Counted from the first letter of the stretch, positions 1 to 13,475 are shown. The stretch: DNA of 64,000 bases from Calliopsis andreniformis (GCF_051401765.1 NW_027480494.1:1860001-1924000), one strand, 5' to 3'. The notes: generated by a model not told the origin, from the letters alone. A program made the numbers and translations.

Positions 1-189
1 CATAGTAGCCAAAGCCATAGCCATAGCAGCCATAGCCACAGCCATAGCAGACATAGCCACAGCCATAGCAGCCATAGCCATACCCATAGCAGCCGTAGAC
101 ATAGCCATAGCCTTAGCAGCCATAGACATAATCATAGCCATAGCAGCCATAGCCATAGCCATACCCATAGCAGCCATAGCCATAGCCAC

Positions 190-960
190 AGCAATCATGG
201 CCATAGCCAGAGACAAAGCAGCCATAGCCTTAGCCACAGCCATAGAAGCCGTAGCCATAACCATAGCAGCCATAGCCATAGCCATAGCAGACATAACCAC
301 AGCCATAGCAGCCATAGCCATAGCCATAGCTGCCATAGGCATGGCCATAGTAGCCAAAGCCATAGCCATAGCAGCCATAGCCATAGACATAGCCATAGCA
401 TCCATAGCCATAGCCATAGCCATGGCCATAGCAGCCATAGCCATACCCATAGCAGCCATTGCCATAGCCATAGCCATAGCCATAGCAGCCATAGCCATAG
501 CCGATGCAGCCATAGCCATAGCCATAGCAGCCATAGCCGTAGCCATAGCAGCCATAGCCATAGCCAATGCCGCCATAACCATAGCCATAGCATCCATAGC
601 GATAGCCATAGCGGCCATAGCCATATCCATAGCAGCCAGAGCCATAGCAGCCAGAGCCAGAGCCACAGCAGCCGTAGACATAGCCATAGCCTTAGCAGCC
701 ATAGACATAATCATAGCCATAGCAGCCATAGCCATAGCCACAGCAGCCACAGCCATGGCCATAGTAGCCAAAGCCATAGCCATGGCCATAGTACCCAAAG
801 CCATAGCCATTGCAGCCATAGCCATAGACATAGCCATAGCCGCCAAAACCATAGCCGTAGCCATAGCCATTGCAGCCATAGCCATAGCCATAGCAGCCAT
901 ACCAATGGCCATAGCAGCCAAAGCCGTAGGCATAGCAGCCATTGCCATAGCCATATCCAT
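190..960 (+). repeat. Higher-order repeat H1, copy 1
   Basis: Begins at the marker ATGGCCATAGCCAGAGAC (197) and carries the GCCGTAGACATAG / CATAATCATAG / CCAAAACCATAG order of variants up to ACCAATGG at 901. The same order recurs from about 2,026. The offset is 1836 bp at the left and 1908 bp at the right, so the second copy contains about 72 bp of extra units. Confidence 0.75.
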
Positions 961-2025
961 AGCGGCCATAGCCATAGCCATAGCAGTCATAGCCATAGCC
1001 ATAGCCATAGCAGCCACAGCCATAGCCATAGCCATAGCCATAGCAGCCATAGCCATAGCCATAGCAGCCATAGCCATAGCCATAGCAGACATAGCCACAG
1101 CCATAGCAGCCATAGCCATAGCCATAGCTGCCATAGGCATAGCCATACCCATAGCAGCCATAGACATAGCCATAGCAGTCATAGCCATAGCCATAGCCAT
1201 AGCCATAGCAGCCATAGCCATAGCCATAGCAGCCATAGCCATAGCCATAGCAGCCATAGCAATAGCCATAGCAGCCATAACCACAGCCATAGCAGCCATA
1301 GCCATAGCCATAGCAGCCATAGCCATAGCCATAGCAGTCATAGCCATAGACATAGCCATAGCAGCTATAGCCATAGCCATAGCCATAGCAGACATAGCCA
1401 TAGCCATAGCAGCCATAGCCATAGCCATACCCATAGCAGCCATAGACATAGCCATAGCAGCCATACCAATGGCCATAGTAGCCAAAGCCGTAGCCATAGC
1501 AGCCATAGCCATAGCCATATCCATAGCGGCCATAGCCATAGCCATAGCAGTCATAGCCATAGCCATAGCCATAGCAGCCATAGCCATAGCCATAGCCATA
1601 GCCATAGCAGCCATAGCCATAGCCATAGCAGCCATAGCCATAGCCATAGCAGACATAGCCACAGCCATAGCAGCCATAGCCATAGCCATAGCTGCCATAG
1701 GCATAGCCATACCCATAGCAGCCATAGACATAGCCATAGTAGTCATAGCAATAGCCATAGCCATAGCCATAGCAGCCATAGCCATAGCCATAGCAGCCAT
1801 AGCCATAGCATTAGCAGCCATAGCAATAGCCATAGCAGCCATAACCACAGCCATAGCAGCCATAGCCATAGCCATAGCGGCCATAGCCATAGCCATAGCA
1901 GTCATAGCCATAGACATAGCCATAGCAGTCATTGCCATAGACATAGCCATAGCAGCTATAGCCATAGCCATAGCCATAGCAGACATAGCCATAGCCATAC
2001 CCATAGCAGCCATAGCCATAGCCAT
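961..2025 (+). repeat. Array segment between the H1 copies
   Basis: Plain 21-bp units with GTCATAGCC and GACATAGCC variants. Contains a local repeat of the text around the ACCAATGG marker (1,466) and two internal runs that resemble each other (about 960-1,330 and 1,520-1,880). No non-repeat sequence. Confidence 0.7.
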
Positions 2026-2868
2026 AGCAATCATGGCCATAGCCAGAGACAAAGCAGGCATATTCATAGCCACAGCCATAGCAGCCATAGCCATACCCAT
2101 AGCAGCCGTAGCCATAGCCATAGCAGACATAACCACAGCCATAGCAGCCATAGCCATAGCCATAGCTGCCATAGGCATGGCCATAGTAGCCAAAGCCATA
2201 GCCATAGCAGCCATAGCCATAGACATAGCCATAGCATCCATAGCCATAGCCATAGCCATGGCCATAGCAGCTATAGCCATACCCATAGCAGCCATAGCCA
2301 TAGCCATAGCAGGCATAGCCATAGCCATAGCCATAGCCATAGCCATAGCAGCCATAGCCATAGCCGATGCAGCCATAGCCATAGCCATAGCAGCCATAGC
2401 CATCGCCATAGCCTTAGCAGCAATAGCCATAGTCATAGCCATAGCCATAGCAGCTATAGCCATAGCCATAGCCATAGCAGCCATTGCCATAGCCATAGCA
2501 GCCATAACCACAGCCATAGCGGCCATAGCCATATCCATAGCAGCCAGAGCCATAGCAGCCAGAGCCAGAGCCACAGCAGCCGTAGACATAGCCATAGCCT
2601 TAGCAGCCATAGACATAATCATAGCCATAGCAGCCATAGCCATAGCCACAGCAGCCACAGCCATGGCCATAGTAGCCAAAGCCATAGCCATGGCCATAGT
2701 AGCCAAAGCCATAGCCATTGCAGCCATAGCCATAGACATAGCCATAGCCGCCAAAACCATAGCCGTAGCCATAGCCATAGCAGCCATAGCCATAGCCATA
2801 GCAGCCATACCAATGGCCATAGTAGCCAAAGCCGTAGGCATAGCAGCCATAGCCATAGCCATATCCAT
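2026..2868 (+). repeat. Higher-order repeat H1, copy 2
   Basis: Second copy of the block at 190-960. Near its left end it reads AAAGCAGGCATATTCATAG where copy 1 reads AAAGCAGCCATAGCCTTAG. From about 2,530 to 2,868 it is nearly identical to 622-960. The ATGGCCATAGCCAGAGAC marker is seen again at 5,921 and 6,500, so this block type has at least four members in the left domain. Confidence 0.75.
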
Positions 2869-5739
2869 AGCGGCCATAGCCATAGCCATAGCAGTCATAG
2901 CCATAGCCATAGCCATAGCAGCCACAGCCATAGCCATAGCCATAGCCATAGCAGCCATAGCCATAGCCATAGCAGCCATAGCCATAGCCATAGCAGACAT
3001 AGCCACAGCCATAGCAGCCATAGCCATAGCCATAGCTGCCATAGGCATAGCCATACCCATAGCAGCCATAGACATAGCCATAGCAGTCATAGCCATAGCC
3101 ATAGCCATAGCAGCCATAGCCATAGCCATAGCCATAGCAGCCATAGCCATAGCCAAACCCATAGCAGCCATAGCCATAGCCAAACCCATAGCAGCCATAG
3201 CCATAGCCATAGCAGTCATGGCCATAGCCATAGACAAAGCAGCCATAGCCATAGCCACAGCCATAGCAGCCACAGCCATAACCATAGCAGACATAGCCAT
3301 AGCCATAGCAGACATAACCACAGCCACAGCAGCCATAGCCATAGCCATAGCAGCCATAGCCATAGCCATAGCAGCCAGAGCCAGAGCCACAGCAGCCGTA
3401 GACATAGCCATAGCCTCAGGGGCCATAGGCATAACCATAGCCATAGCAGCCATAGAAATAGCCATAGCCGCCACAGCCATGGCCATTGTATCCAAAACCA
3501 TAGCCATAGCAGCCATAGCCAAAGACATAACCATAGCAGCCATAGCCATAGCCATAGCCATAGCCAAAGCAGCCATAGCCATAGCCATAGCAGACATAGC
3601 CATAGCCATAGCCATAGCAGCCGTATCCATAGCCATAGTAGCCATAGCCATAGCCATAGCAGCCATAGTCGCCATAGCCATAACCATAGCAGCCATAGCC
3701 ATAGCCATAGCAGACATAGCCATAGCCATAGCCATAGCAGCCGTATCCATAGCCATAGCCATTGCAGCCATAGCCATAGCCATTGCAGCCATAGCCATAG
3801 CCATAGCAGCCATAGCCATAGCCATACCCATAGCAGCCATAGCCATAGCCATAGCAGTCATGGCCATAGCCATAGACAAAGCAACCATAGCCATAGCCAC
3901 AGCCATAGCAGCCATAGCCATAACCATAGCAGCCATAGCCATAGCCATAGCAGACATAACCACAGCCATAGCAGCCATAGCCATAGCCATAGCAGCCATA
4001 GCCATCGCCATAGCCTTAGCAGCAATAGCCATAGTCATAGCCATAGCCATAGCAGCCATAGCCATCGCCATAGCCTTAGCAGCAATAGCCATAGTCATAG
4101 CCATAGCCATAGCAGCCATAGCCATAGCCATAGCCATAGCAGCCACAGCCGTAGCCATAGCAGCCATAGCCATAGCCATAGCAGCCATAGTAGACATAGC
4201 CATAGCCATAGCAGCCAGAGCCAGAGCCACAGCAGCCGTAGACATAGCCATAGCATCCATAGCCATAGCAGCCGTAGCCATAGCCATAGCTGCCATAGTC
4301 ATAACCTTAGCCTTTGCAGCCATAGCCATAGCCATAGCAGCCATAGCCGTAGCCATAGCAGCCATAGCCATAGTCATAGCAGCCATAGCCATAGCCATAG
4401 CAGCCATAGCGATAGCCGTAGCAGCCGTAGGCATAGCCATAGCAGCCATAGCTACATCCATAGCAGACACACACATAGCCACAGCCATAGCAGCCATAAT
4501 CATAGCCATAGCCATAGCCGCCACAGCCATGGCCATAGTATCCAAAACCATAGCCATAGCAGCCATAGCCAATGTCATAGCCATAGCAGCCATAGCCATA
4601 GCCATAGCCATAGCAGCCATAGCCATATCCATAGCAGCCATAGCCGTAGCCATAGCAGCCATAGCCATAGCCAATGCAGCCATAACCATAGCCATAGCAT
4701 CCATAGTGATAGCCATAGCAGCCGTAGGCAGAGCCATAGCAACCATAGCTATATCCATAGCAGACACACACATAGCCACAGCCATAGCAGCCATAATCAT
4801 AGCCATAGCCCTAGCAGCTGTAGCCATTGCCAAAGCGGCCATAGCCATAGCCACAGCAGCCTTAGCCATAGCCATAGCCATAGCAGACATAGCCATAGCC
4901 ATAGCCATAGCAGCCTTGGCCGTAGCCATAGTCATAGCAGACATAGCCATAGCCATAGCCATAGCAGCCATAGCCATAGCCATAGCAGCCGTAGCCATAG
5001 CAGCCGCAGCCATAGCCATAGCCATAGCAGCCATTGCCATAGCCATTGCAGCCATAACCACAGCCATAGCAGCCATAGCCATAGCCATAGCAGCCATAGG
5101 CATATCCATAGCAGCGAGAGCCAGAGCCGCAGCAGCCGTAGACATAGCCATATCCTTAGCAGCCATAGACATAACCATAGCAATAGCAGCCATAGCTATA
5201 GCCATAGCTGCCATAGCCATGGCCATAGTAGCCAAAGCCATAGCCATAGCAGCCATAGCCACAGCCATAGCAGACATAGCCACAGCCATAGCAGCCATAG
5301 CCATACCCATAGCAGCCGTAGACATAGCCATAGCCTTAGCAGCCATAGACATAATCATAGCCATAGCAGCCATAGCCATAGCCACAGCAGCCACAGCCAT
5401 GGCCATAGTAGCCAAAGCCATAGCCATGGCCATAGTAGCCAAAGCCATAGCCATTGCAGCCATAGACATAGACATAGCCATAGCCGCCAGAACCATAGCC
5501 GTAGCCATAGCCATAGCAGCCATAGCCATAGACATAGCAGCCATACCAATGGCCATAGTAGCCAAAGCCGTAGCCATAGCAGCCATAGCCATAGCCATAT
5601 CCATAGCGGCCATAGCCATAGCCATAGCGCTCATAGCCATAGCCATAGCCATAGCAGCCATAGCCATAGCCATAGCCATAGCCATAGCAGCCATAGCCAT
5701 AGCCATAGCAGCCATAGCCATAGCCATAGCAGACATAGC
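2869..5739 (+). repeat. Variant-rich array segment with two GACACACACAT modules
   Basis: Holds the two leftmost GACACACACAT cores (4,466 and 4,763). Between and around them lie GCCGTAGCC, CATAATCATAG and GCCGCAGCC variants. An ACCAATGG marker is at 5,545, and the 5,355-5,549 stretch repeats the variant order of 711-905 and 2,619-2,813 with a few substitutions. No gene is visible. Confidence 0.75.
4466..4773 (+). repeat. GACACACACAT module pair
   Basis: Cores at 4,466-4,476 and 4,763-4,773. The first is preceded by GCTACATCC, the second by the usual GCTATATCC. Each is followed by AGCCACAGCC and CATAATCATAG. The core is the largest departure from the hexamer within a regularly recurring unit. 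Confidence 0.85.
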
Positions 5740-6118
5740 CACAGCCATAGCAGCCATAGCCATAGCCATAGCAGCCATAGCCATAGCCATAGCAGTCATA
5801 GCCATAGACATAGCCATAGCAGCTATAGCCATAGCCATAGCCATAGCAGACATAGCCATAGCCATAGCAGCCATAGCCATAGCCATACCCATAGCAGCCA
5901 TAGCCATAGCCATAGCAATCATGGCCATAGCCAGAGACAAAGCAGCCATAGTCATAGCCACAGCCATAGCAGCCATAGCCATAACCATAGCAGCCATAGC
6001 CATAGCCATAGCAGACATAACCACAGCCATAGCAGCCATAGCCATAGCCATAGCTGCCATAGGCATGGCAATAGTAGCCAAAGCCATAGCCATAGCAGCC
6101 ATAGCCATAGACATAGCC
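5740..6118 (+). repeat. Local duplication D579, copy 1
   Basis: Matches 6,319-6,697 at a constant offset of 579 bp, including ATGGCCATAGCCAGAGAC (5,921 and 6,500) and GGCATGGCAATAGTAGCC (about 6,061 and 6,640). One difference seen: CCATAGACATAG here versus CCATGGACATAG near 6,385. The offset is a multiple of 3. Confidence 0.8.
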
Positions 6119-6318
6119 ATAGCAGCCATAGCCACAGCCATAGCAGCCATAGCCATAGCCATAGCTGCCATAGGCATAGCCATACCCATAGCAGCCATAG
6201 ACATAGCCATAGCAGTCATAGCCATAGCCATAGCCATAGCCATAGCAGCCATAGCCATAGCCATAGCAGCCATAGCCATAGCCATAGCAGCCATAGCAAT
6301 AGCCATAGCAGCCATAAC

Positions 6319-6697
6319 CACAGCCATAGCAGCCATAGCCATAGCCATAGCAGCCATAGCCATAGCCATAGCAGTCATAGCCATGGACATAGCCATAGCA
6401 GCTATAGCCATAGCCATAGCCATAGCAGACATAGCCATAGCCATAGCAGCCATAGCCATAGCCATACCCATAGCAGCCATAGCCATAGCCATAGCAATCA
6501 TGGCCATAGCCAGAGACAAAGCAGCCATAGTCATAGCCACAGCCATAGCAGCCATAGCCATAACCATAGCAGCCATAGCCATAGCCATAGCAGACATAAC
6601 CACAGCCATAGCAGCCATAGCCATAGCCATAGCTGCCATAGGCATGGCAATAGTAGCCAAAGCCATAGCCATAGCAGCCATAGCCATAGACATAGCC
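6319..6697 (+). repeat. Local duplication D579, copy 2
   Basis: Second copy of 5,740-6,118. Its right end overlaps the start of the larger H2 block at 6,661, so H2 appears to have broken inside an older duplication. Confidence 0.8.
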
Positions 6698-9530
6698 TTG
6701 GCAGCCATAGACATAACCATGGCCATAGTAGCCATAGCCATAGCCATAGCAGCCATAGCCATAGCCATAGCAGCCGTAGCGATTGCCATAGCAGCCATAG
6801 GCATACCCATAGCAGCCGGAGCCAGAGCCACTGCAGCCGTAGACATAGCCATAGCCTTAGCAGGCATAGCCATAGCCATAGCCATAGCAGCTATAGCCAT
6901 AGCCATAGCAGCCATACCAATGGCCATAGTAGCCAAAGCCGTAGCCATAGCAGCCATAGCCATAGCCATATCCATAGCGGCCATAGCCATAGCCATAGCA
7001 GTCATAGCCATAGCCATAGCCATAGCAGCCATGGCCGTAGCCATAGCCATAGCCATAGCAGACATAGCCACAGCCATAGCAGCCATAGTCATAGCCATAG
7101 CTGCCATAGGCATAGCCATACCCATAGCAGCCATAGACATAGCCATAGCAGACATAGCCATAGCCATACCCATAGCAGCCGGAGCCAGAGCCACTGCAGC
7201 CGTAGACATAGCCATAGCCTTAGCAGGCATAGCCATAGCCATAGCAGCCATAGCCATAGCCATAGCAGCCATACCAATGGCCATAGTAGCCAAAGCCGTA
7301 GCCATAGCAGCCATAGCCATAGCCATATCCATAGCGGCCATAGCCATAGCCATAGCAGTCATAGCCATAGCCATAGCCATAGCCATAGCAGCCATAGCCA
7401 TAGCCATAGCAGACATAGCCATAGCCATAGCCATAGCAGTCGTATCCATAGCCATAGTAGCCATAGCCACAGCCAATGCAGCCATAGTCGCCATAGCCAT
7501 AACCATAGCAGCCATAGCCATAGCCATAGCAGACATAGCCATAGCCATAGCCATAGCAGCCGTATCCATAGCCATAGTAGCCATAGCCATAGCCATAGCA
7601 GACATAGCCGCCATAGCCATAGCCATAGCAGCCATAGCCATAGCCATTGCAGCCATAGCCATAGCCATAGCAGCCATAGCCATAGCCATACCCATAGCAG
7701 CCATAGCCATAGCCATACCCATAGCAGCCATAGCCATAGCCATAGCAGTCATGGCCATAGCCATAGACAAAGCAATCATAGCCATAGCCACAGCCATAGC
7801 ATCCATAGCCATAACCATAGCAGCCATAGCCATAGCCATAGCAGACATAACCACAGCCATAGCAGCCATAGCCATAGCCATAGCAGCCATAGCCATCGCC
7901 ATAGCCTTAGCAGCAATAGCCATAGTCATAGCCATAGCCATAGCAGCTATAGCCATAGCCATAGCCATAGCAGCCGCAGCCGTTGCCATAGCAGCCATAG
8001 CCATAGCCATAGCAGCCATAGTAGACATAGCCATAGCCATAGCAGCCATAGCCATAGCCATAGCAGCCATAGCCATAGCTATAGCAGCCAGAGCCAGAGC
8101 CACAGCAGCCGTAGACATAGCCATAGCCTTAGCAGCCATAGCCATAACCATAGCTATAGCAGCCATAGCCATAGCAGCCATAGACATATCCATAGCAGCC
8201 AGAGCCAGAGCCACAGCAGCCGTAGACATAGCCATAGCATCCATAGCCATAGCCGCCGTAGCCATAGCCATAGCTGCCATAGTCATAACCTTAGCCATTG
8301 CAGCCATAGCCATAGCCATAGCAGCCATAGCCGTAGCCATAGCAGCCATAGCCATAGTCATAGCAGCCATAGCCATAGCCATAGCAGCCATAGCGATAGC
8401 CGTAGCAGCCGTAGGCATAGCCATAGCAGCCATAGCTATATCCATAGCAGACACACACATAGCCACAGCCATAGCAGCCATAATCATAGCCATAGCCATA
8501 GCAGCCAATGCCATAGCCATAGCCATAGCCATAGCAGCCGATGCCATATCCATAGCCATAGCAGCCGATGCCATATCCATAGCCATAGCAGCTGTAGCTA
8601 TTGCCAAAGCGGCCATAGCCATAGCCACAGCAGCCTTAGCCATAGCCATAGCCATAGCAGACATAGCCATAGCCATAGCCATAGCAGCCTTAGCCATAGC
8701 CATAGTCATAGCAGCCATAGCCATAGCCATAGCCATAGCAGCCATAGCCAAAGCCATAGCAGCCATAGCCATAGCAGCCGCAGCCATAGCCATAGCCATA
8801 GCAGCCATTGCCATAGCCATAGCAGCCATAACCACAGCCATAGCAGCCATAGCCATAGCCATAGCAGCCATAGCCATAGCCATAGCAGCCATAGCCATAG
8901 CCATAGCAGCCAGAGCCAGAGCCATAGCAGCCATAGCCATAGCCATAGCAGCCATAGCCATAGCCATAGCAGCCAGAGCCAGAGCCACAGCAGCCGTAGT
9001 CATAGCCATAGCCTTAGCAGACATACACAGAACCATAGCCATAGCAGCCATAGCCATAGCCATAGCAGCCATAGTCACAGCCATAGCAGCCATAGCCATA
9101 GCCGTAGCAGCCATAGCCATAGCCATAGCAGCCATAACCATAGCCATAGCAGCCATAGCGATAGCCATAGCAGCCGTAGGCAGAGCCATAGCAGCCATAG
9201 CTATATCCATAGTAGACACACACATAGCCACAGGCATAGCAGCCATAATCATAGCCATAGCCATAGCAGCCAATGCCATAGCCATAGTCATAGCAGCTGT
9301 AGCCACTGCCAAAGCGGCCATAGCCATAGCCACAGCAGCCTTAGCCATAGCCATAGCCACAGCAGCCATAGCCATAGCAGCCGCAGCCATAGCCACAGCC
9401 ATAGCAGCCATAGCCATAACCATAGCAGCCATAGCCATAGCAGACATAACCACAGCCATAGCAGCCATAGCCACAGCCATAGCAGCCATAGCCATAGCCA
9501 TAGCAGCCAGAGGCAGAGCCACAGCAGCCG
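6661..9530 (+). repeat. Higher-order repeat H2 (2.87 kb), copy 1
   Basis: Aligns with 10,306-13,154. The offset is 3645 bp up to about 8.65 kb and 3624 bp after it, a change of exactly one 21-bp unit. Differences seen include GCCAATGCAGCC versus GCCATAGCAGCC near 7,474 and AAGCAATCATAG versus AAGCAACCATAG near 7,770. Two GACACACACAT cores lie inside (8,450 and 9,215). The right edge is sharp: GCCGTAGGC here, GCCGCAGAC in the other copy. Confidence 0.9.
8450..9225 (+). repeat. GACACACACAT modules in H2 copy 1
   Basis: Cores at 8,450 and 9,215. The first is preceded by ATAGCA, the second by ATAGTA, defining two subtypes. The second is followed by AGCCACAGGCATAG. Confidence 0.85.
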
Positions 9531-10334
9531 TAGGCATAGCCATAGCCTCAGCAGCCATAGCCATAACCATGCCCATAGCAGCCATAGCCATAGCCATAGC
9601 AGCCATTGCAATGGCCATAGTAGCCAAAGCCGTAGCCATAGCAGCCATAGGCATAGCCATATTCATAGCAGCCATAGCCATAGCCATAGCAGTCATAGCC
9701 ATAGCCATAGCCATAGCAGCCATAGCCATAGCCATAGCCATAGCAGCCATAGCCATAACCAAAGCAGCCATAGCCACAGCCATAGCACCCATAGCCATAG
9801 CCATAGCAGCCATAGCCATAGCCATAGCAGCCAGAGCCAGAGCCACAGCAGCCGTAGACATAGCCATAGCCATAGCAGCCATAGCCATAACCAAAGCAGC
9901 CATAGCCACAGCCATAGCACCCATAGCCATAGCCATAGCAGCAATAGCCATAGCCATAGCAGCCATAGCCATACCCACAGCAGCCATAGCCATAGCCATA
10001 GTAGTCATAGCCATAGCCATAGCCATAGCAGCCATACCAATGGCCATAGTAGCCAAAGCCGTAGCCATAGCAGCCATAGCCATAGCCATATCCATAGCGG
10101 CCATAGCCATAGCCATAGCAGTCATAGCCATAGCCATAGCCATAACAGCCATGGCCATAGCCATAGCCATAGCAGCCATAGCCATAGCCATAGCAGCCAT
10201 AGCCATAGCCATACCAGACATAGCCACAGCCATAGCAGCCATAGCCACAGCCATAGCAGCCATAGCAATAGCCATAGCAGCCATAACCACAGCCATAGCA
10301 GCCATAGCCATAGCCATAGCAGCCATAGCCATAG
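9501..10334 (+). repeat. Higher-order repeat H3 (834 bp), copy 1
   Basis: Matches 13,713-14,546 at offset 4212 bp. Shared rare text includes GCCTCAGCAGCC, CATAACCATGCCC, CCATTGCAATGGCC and CATATTCATAG. Near 10,183 it has AGCAGCCATAG where copy 2 has AGCACCCATAG. It directly follows H2 copy 1 and ends where H2 copy 2 starts. Confidence 0.88.
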
Positions 10335-13154
10335 ACATAGCCTTGGCAGCCATAGACATAACCATGGCCATAGTAGCCATAGCCATAGCCATAGCAGCCA
10401 TAGCCATAGCCATAGCAGCCGTAGCGATTGCCATAGCAGCCATAGGCATACCCATAGCAGCCGGAGCCAGAGCCACTGCAGCCGTAGACATAGCCATAGC
10501 CTTAGCAGGCATAGCCATAGCCATAGCCATAGCAGCTATAGCCATAGCCATAGCAGCCATACCAATGGCCATAGTAGCCAAAGCCGTAGCCATAGCAGCC
10601 ATAGCCATAGCCATATCCATAGCGGCCATAGCCATAGCCATAGCAGTCATAGCCATAGCCATAGCCATAGCAGCCATGGCCGTAGCCATAGCCATAGCCA
10701 TAGCAGACATAGCCACAGCCATAGCAGCCATAGTCATAGCCATAGCTGCCATAGGCATAGCCATACCCATAGCAGCCATAGACATAGCCATAGCAGACAT
10801 AGCCATAGCCATACCCATAGCAGCCGGAGCCAGAGCCACTGCAGCCGTAGACATAGCCATAGCCTTAGCAGGCATAGCCATAGCCATAGCAGCCATAGCC
10901 ATAGCCATAGCAGCCATACCAATGGCCATAGTAGCCAAAGCCGTAGCCATAGCAGCCATAGCCATAGCCATATCCATAGCGGCCATAGCCATAGCCATAG
11001 CAGTCATAGCCATAGCCATAGCCATAGCCATAGCAGCCATAGCCATAGCCATAGCAGACATAGCCATAGCCATAGCCATAGCAGTCGTATCCATAGCCAT
11101 AGTAGCCATAGCCACAGCCATAGCAGCCATAGTCGCCATAGCCATAACCATAGCAGCCATAGCCATAGCCATAGCAGACATAGCCATAGCCATAGCCATA
11201 GCAGCCGTATCCATAGCCATAGTAGCCATAGCCATAGCCATAGCAGACATAGCCGCCATAGCCATAGCCATAGCAGCCATAGCCATAGCCATTGCAGCCA
11301 TAGCCATAGCCATAGCAGCCATAGCCATAGCCATACCCATAGCAGCCATAGCCATAGCCATACCCATAGCAGCCATAGCCATAGCCATAGCAGTCATGGC
11401 CATAGCCATAGACAAAGCAACCATAGCCATAGCCACAGCCATAGCATCCATAGCCATAACCATAGCAGCCATAGCCATAGCCATAGCAGACATAACCACA
11501 GCCATAGCAGCCATAGCCATAGCCATAGCAGCCATAGCCATCGCCATAGCCTTAGCAGCAATAGCCATAGTCATAGCCATAGCCATAGCAGCTATAGCCA
11601 TAGCCATAGCCATAGCAGCCGCAGCCGTTGCCATAGCAGCCATAGCCATAGCCATAGCAGCCATAGTAGACATAGCCATAGCCATAGCAGCCATAGCCAT
11701 AGCCATAGCAGCCATAGCCATAGCTATAGCAGCCAGAGCCAGAGCCACAGCAGCCGTAGACATAGCCATAGCCTTAGCAGCCATAGCCATAACCATAGCT
11801 ATAGCAGCCATAGCCATAGCAGCCATAGACATATCCATAGCAGCCAGAGCCAGAGCCACAGCAGCCGTAGACATAGCCATAGCATCCATAGCCATAGCCG
11901 CCGTAGCCATAGCCATAGCTGCCATAGTCATAACCTTAGCCATTGCAGCCATAGCCATAGCCATAGCAGCCATAGCCGTAGCCATAGCAGCCATAGCCAT
12001 AGTCATAGCAGCCATAGCCATAGCCATAGCAGCCATAGCGATAGCCGTAGCAGCCGTAGGCATAGCCATAGCAGCCATAGCTATATCCATAGCAGACACA
12101 CACATAGCCACAGCCATAGCAGCCATAATCATAGCCATAGCCATAGCAGCCAATGCCATAGCCATAGCCATAGCCATAGCAGCCGATGCCATATCCATAG
12201 CCATAGCAGCCGATGCCATATCCATAGCCATAGCAGCTGTAGCTATTGCCAAAGCGGCCATAGCCATAGCCACAGCAGCCTTAGCCATAGCCATAGCCAT
12301 AGCCATAGCAGCCTTAGCCATAGCCATAGTCATAGCAGCCATAGCCATAGCCATAGCCATAGCAGCCATAGCCAAAGCCATAGCAGCCATAGCCATAGCA
12401 GCCGCAGCCATAGCCATAGCCATAGCAGCCATTGCCATAGCCATAGCAGCCATAACCACAGCCATAGCAGCCATAGCCATAGCCATAGCAGCCATAGCCA
12501 TAGCCATAGCAGCCATAGCCATAGCCATAGCAGCCAGAGCCAGAGCCATAGCAGCCATAGCCATAGCCATAGCAGCCATAGCCATAGCCATAGCAGCCAG
12601 AGCCAGAGCCACAGCAGCCGTAGTCATAGCCATAGCCTTAGCAGACATACACAGAACCATAGCCATAGCAGCCATAGCCATAGCCATAGCAGCCATAGTC
12701 ACAGCCATAGCAGCCATAGCCATAGCCGTAGCAGCCATAGCCATAGCCATAGCAGCCATAACCATAGCCATAGCAGCCATAGCGATAGCCATAGCAGCCG
12801 TAGGCAGAGCCATAGCAGCCATAGCTATATCCATAGTAGACACACACATAGCCACAGGCATAGCAGCCATAATCATAGCCATAGCCATAGCAGCCAATGC
12901 CATAGCCATAGTCATAGCAGCTGTAGCCACTGCCAAAGCGGCCATAGCCATAGCCACAGCAGCCTTAGCCATAGCCATAGCCACAGCAGCCATAGCCATA
13001 GCAGCCGCAGCCATAGCCACAGCCATAGCAGCCATAGCCATAACCATAGCAGCCATAGCCATAGCAGACATAACCACAGCCATAGCAGCCATAGCCACAG
13101 CCATAGCAGCCATAGCCATAGCCATAGCAGCCAGAGGCAGAGCCACAGCAGCCG
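10306..13154 (+). repeat. Higher-order repeat H2 (2.85 kb), copy 2
   Basis: Second copy of 6,661-9,530, shorter by one 21-bp unit that carries a GACATAGCC variant in copy 1 (near 8,660). GACACACACAT cores lie at 12,095 and 12,839. The right part (from about 12,550) is also copied to 16,957, giving three related versions of this end. Confidence 0.9.
12095..12849 (+). repeat. GACACACACAT modules in H2 copy 2
   Basis: Cores at 12,095 and 12,839, the counterparts of 8,450 and 9,215 with the same subtype difference. Confidence 0.85.
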
Positions 13155-13475
13155 CAGACATAGCCATAGCCTTAGGAGCCATAGACATAACCATAGCTAT
13201 AGCAGCCATAGCCATAGCCATAGCCGCCACAGCCATGGCCATAGTATCCAAAACCATAGCCATAGCAGCCATAGCCAAAGACATAGCCATAGCAGCCATA
13301 GCCATAGCCATAGCCATAGCCATAGCCATAGCAGCCATAGCCATAGCCATAGCAGACATAGCCATAGCCATAGCCATAGCAGCCGTATCCATAGCCATAG
13401 TAGCCATAGCAATAGCCATAGCACCCATAGTCGACATAGCCATAACCATAGCAGCCATAGCCATAGCCATAGCAG
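12550..13475 (+). repeat. Higher-order repeat H4 (926 bp), copy 1
   Basis: Matches 16,957-17,882 at offset 4407 bp. Both carry a GTCGAC hexamer (13,430 and 17,837), which occurs only here as far as I can see. Differences seen: AGCTATAGCAGCC versus AGCCATAGCAGCC, CCAAAACC versus CCAATACC, and CATAGCC versus CACAGCC near 13,285. Confidence 0.88.

Noticed and set aside
195..593. Leu-Trp-rich minus-strand ORFs as small membrane proteins
   Set aside because: CTA TGG is the third reading of the hexamer on the minus strand. Dozens of similar short ORFs end wherever GTCATAG or GCTATAG occurs.
4307..4771. A current Gly-Tyr-Cys-rich protein gene on the minus strand
   Set aside because: Frequent in-frame TAA from GCCTTAGCC, no signal peptide or unique terminus, and the same text is scattered through the array. 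Kept only as a hypothesis on origin.
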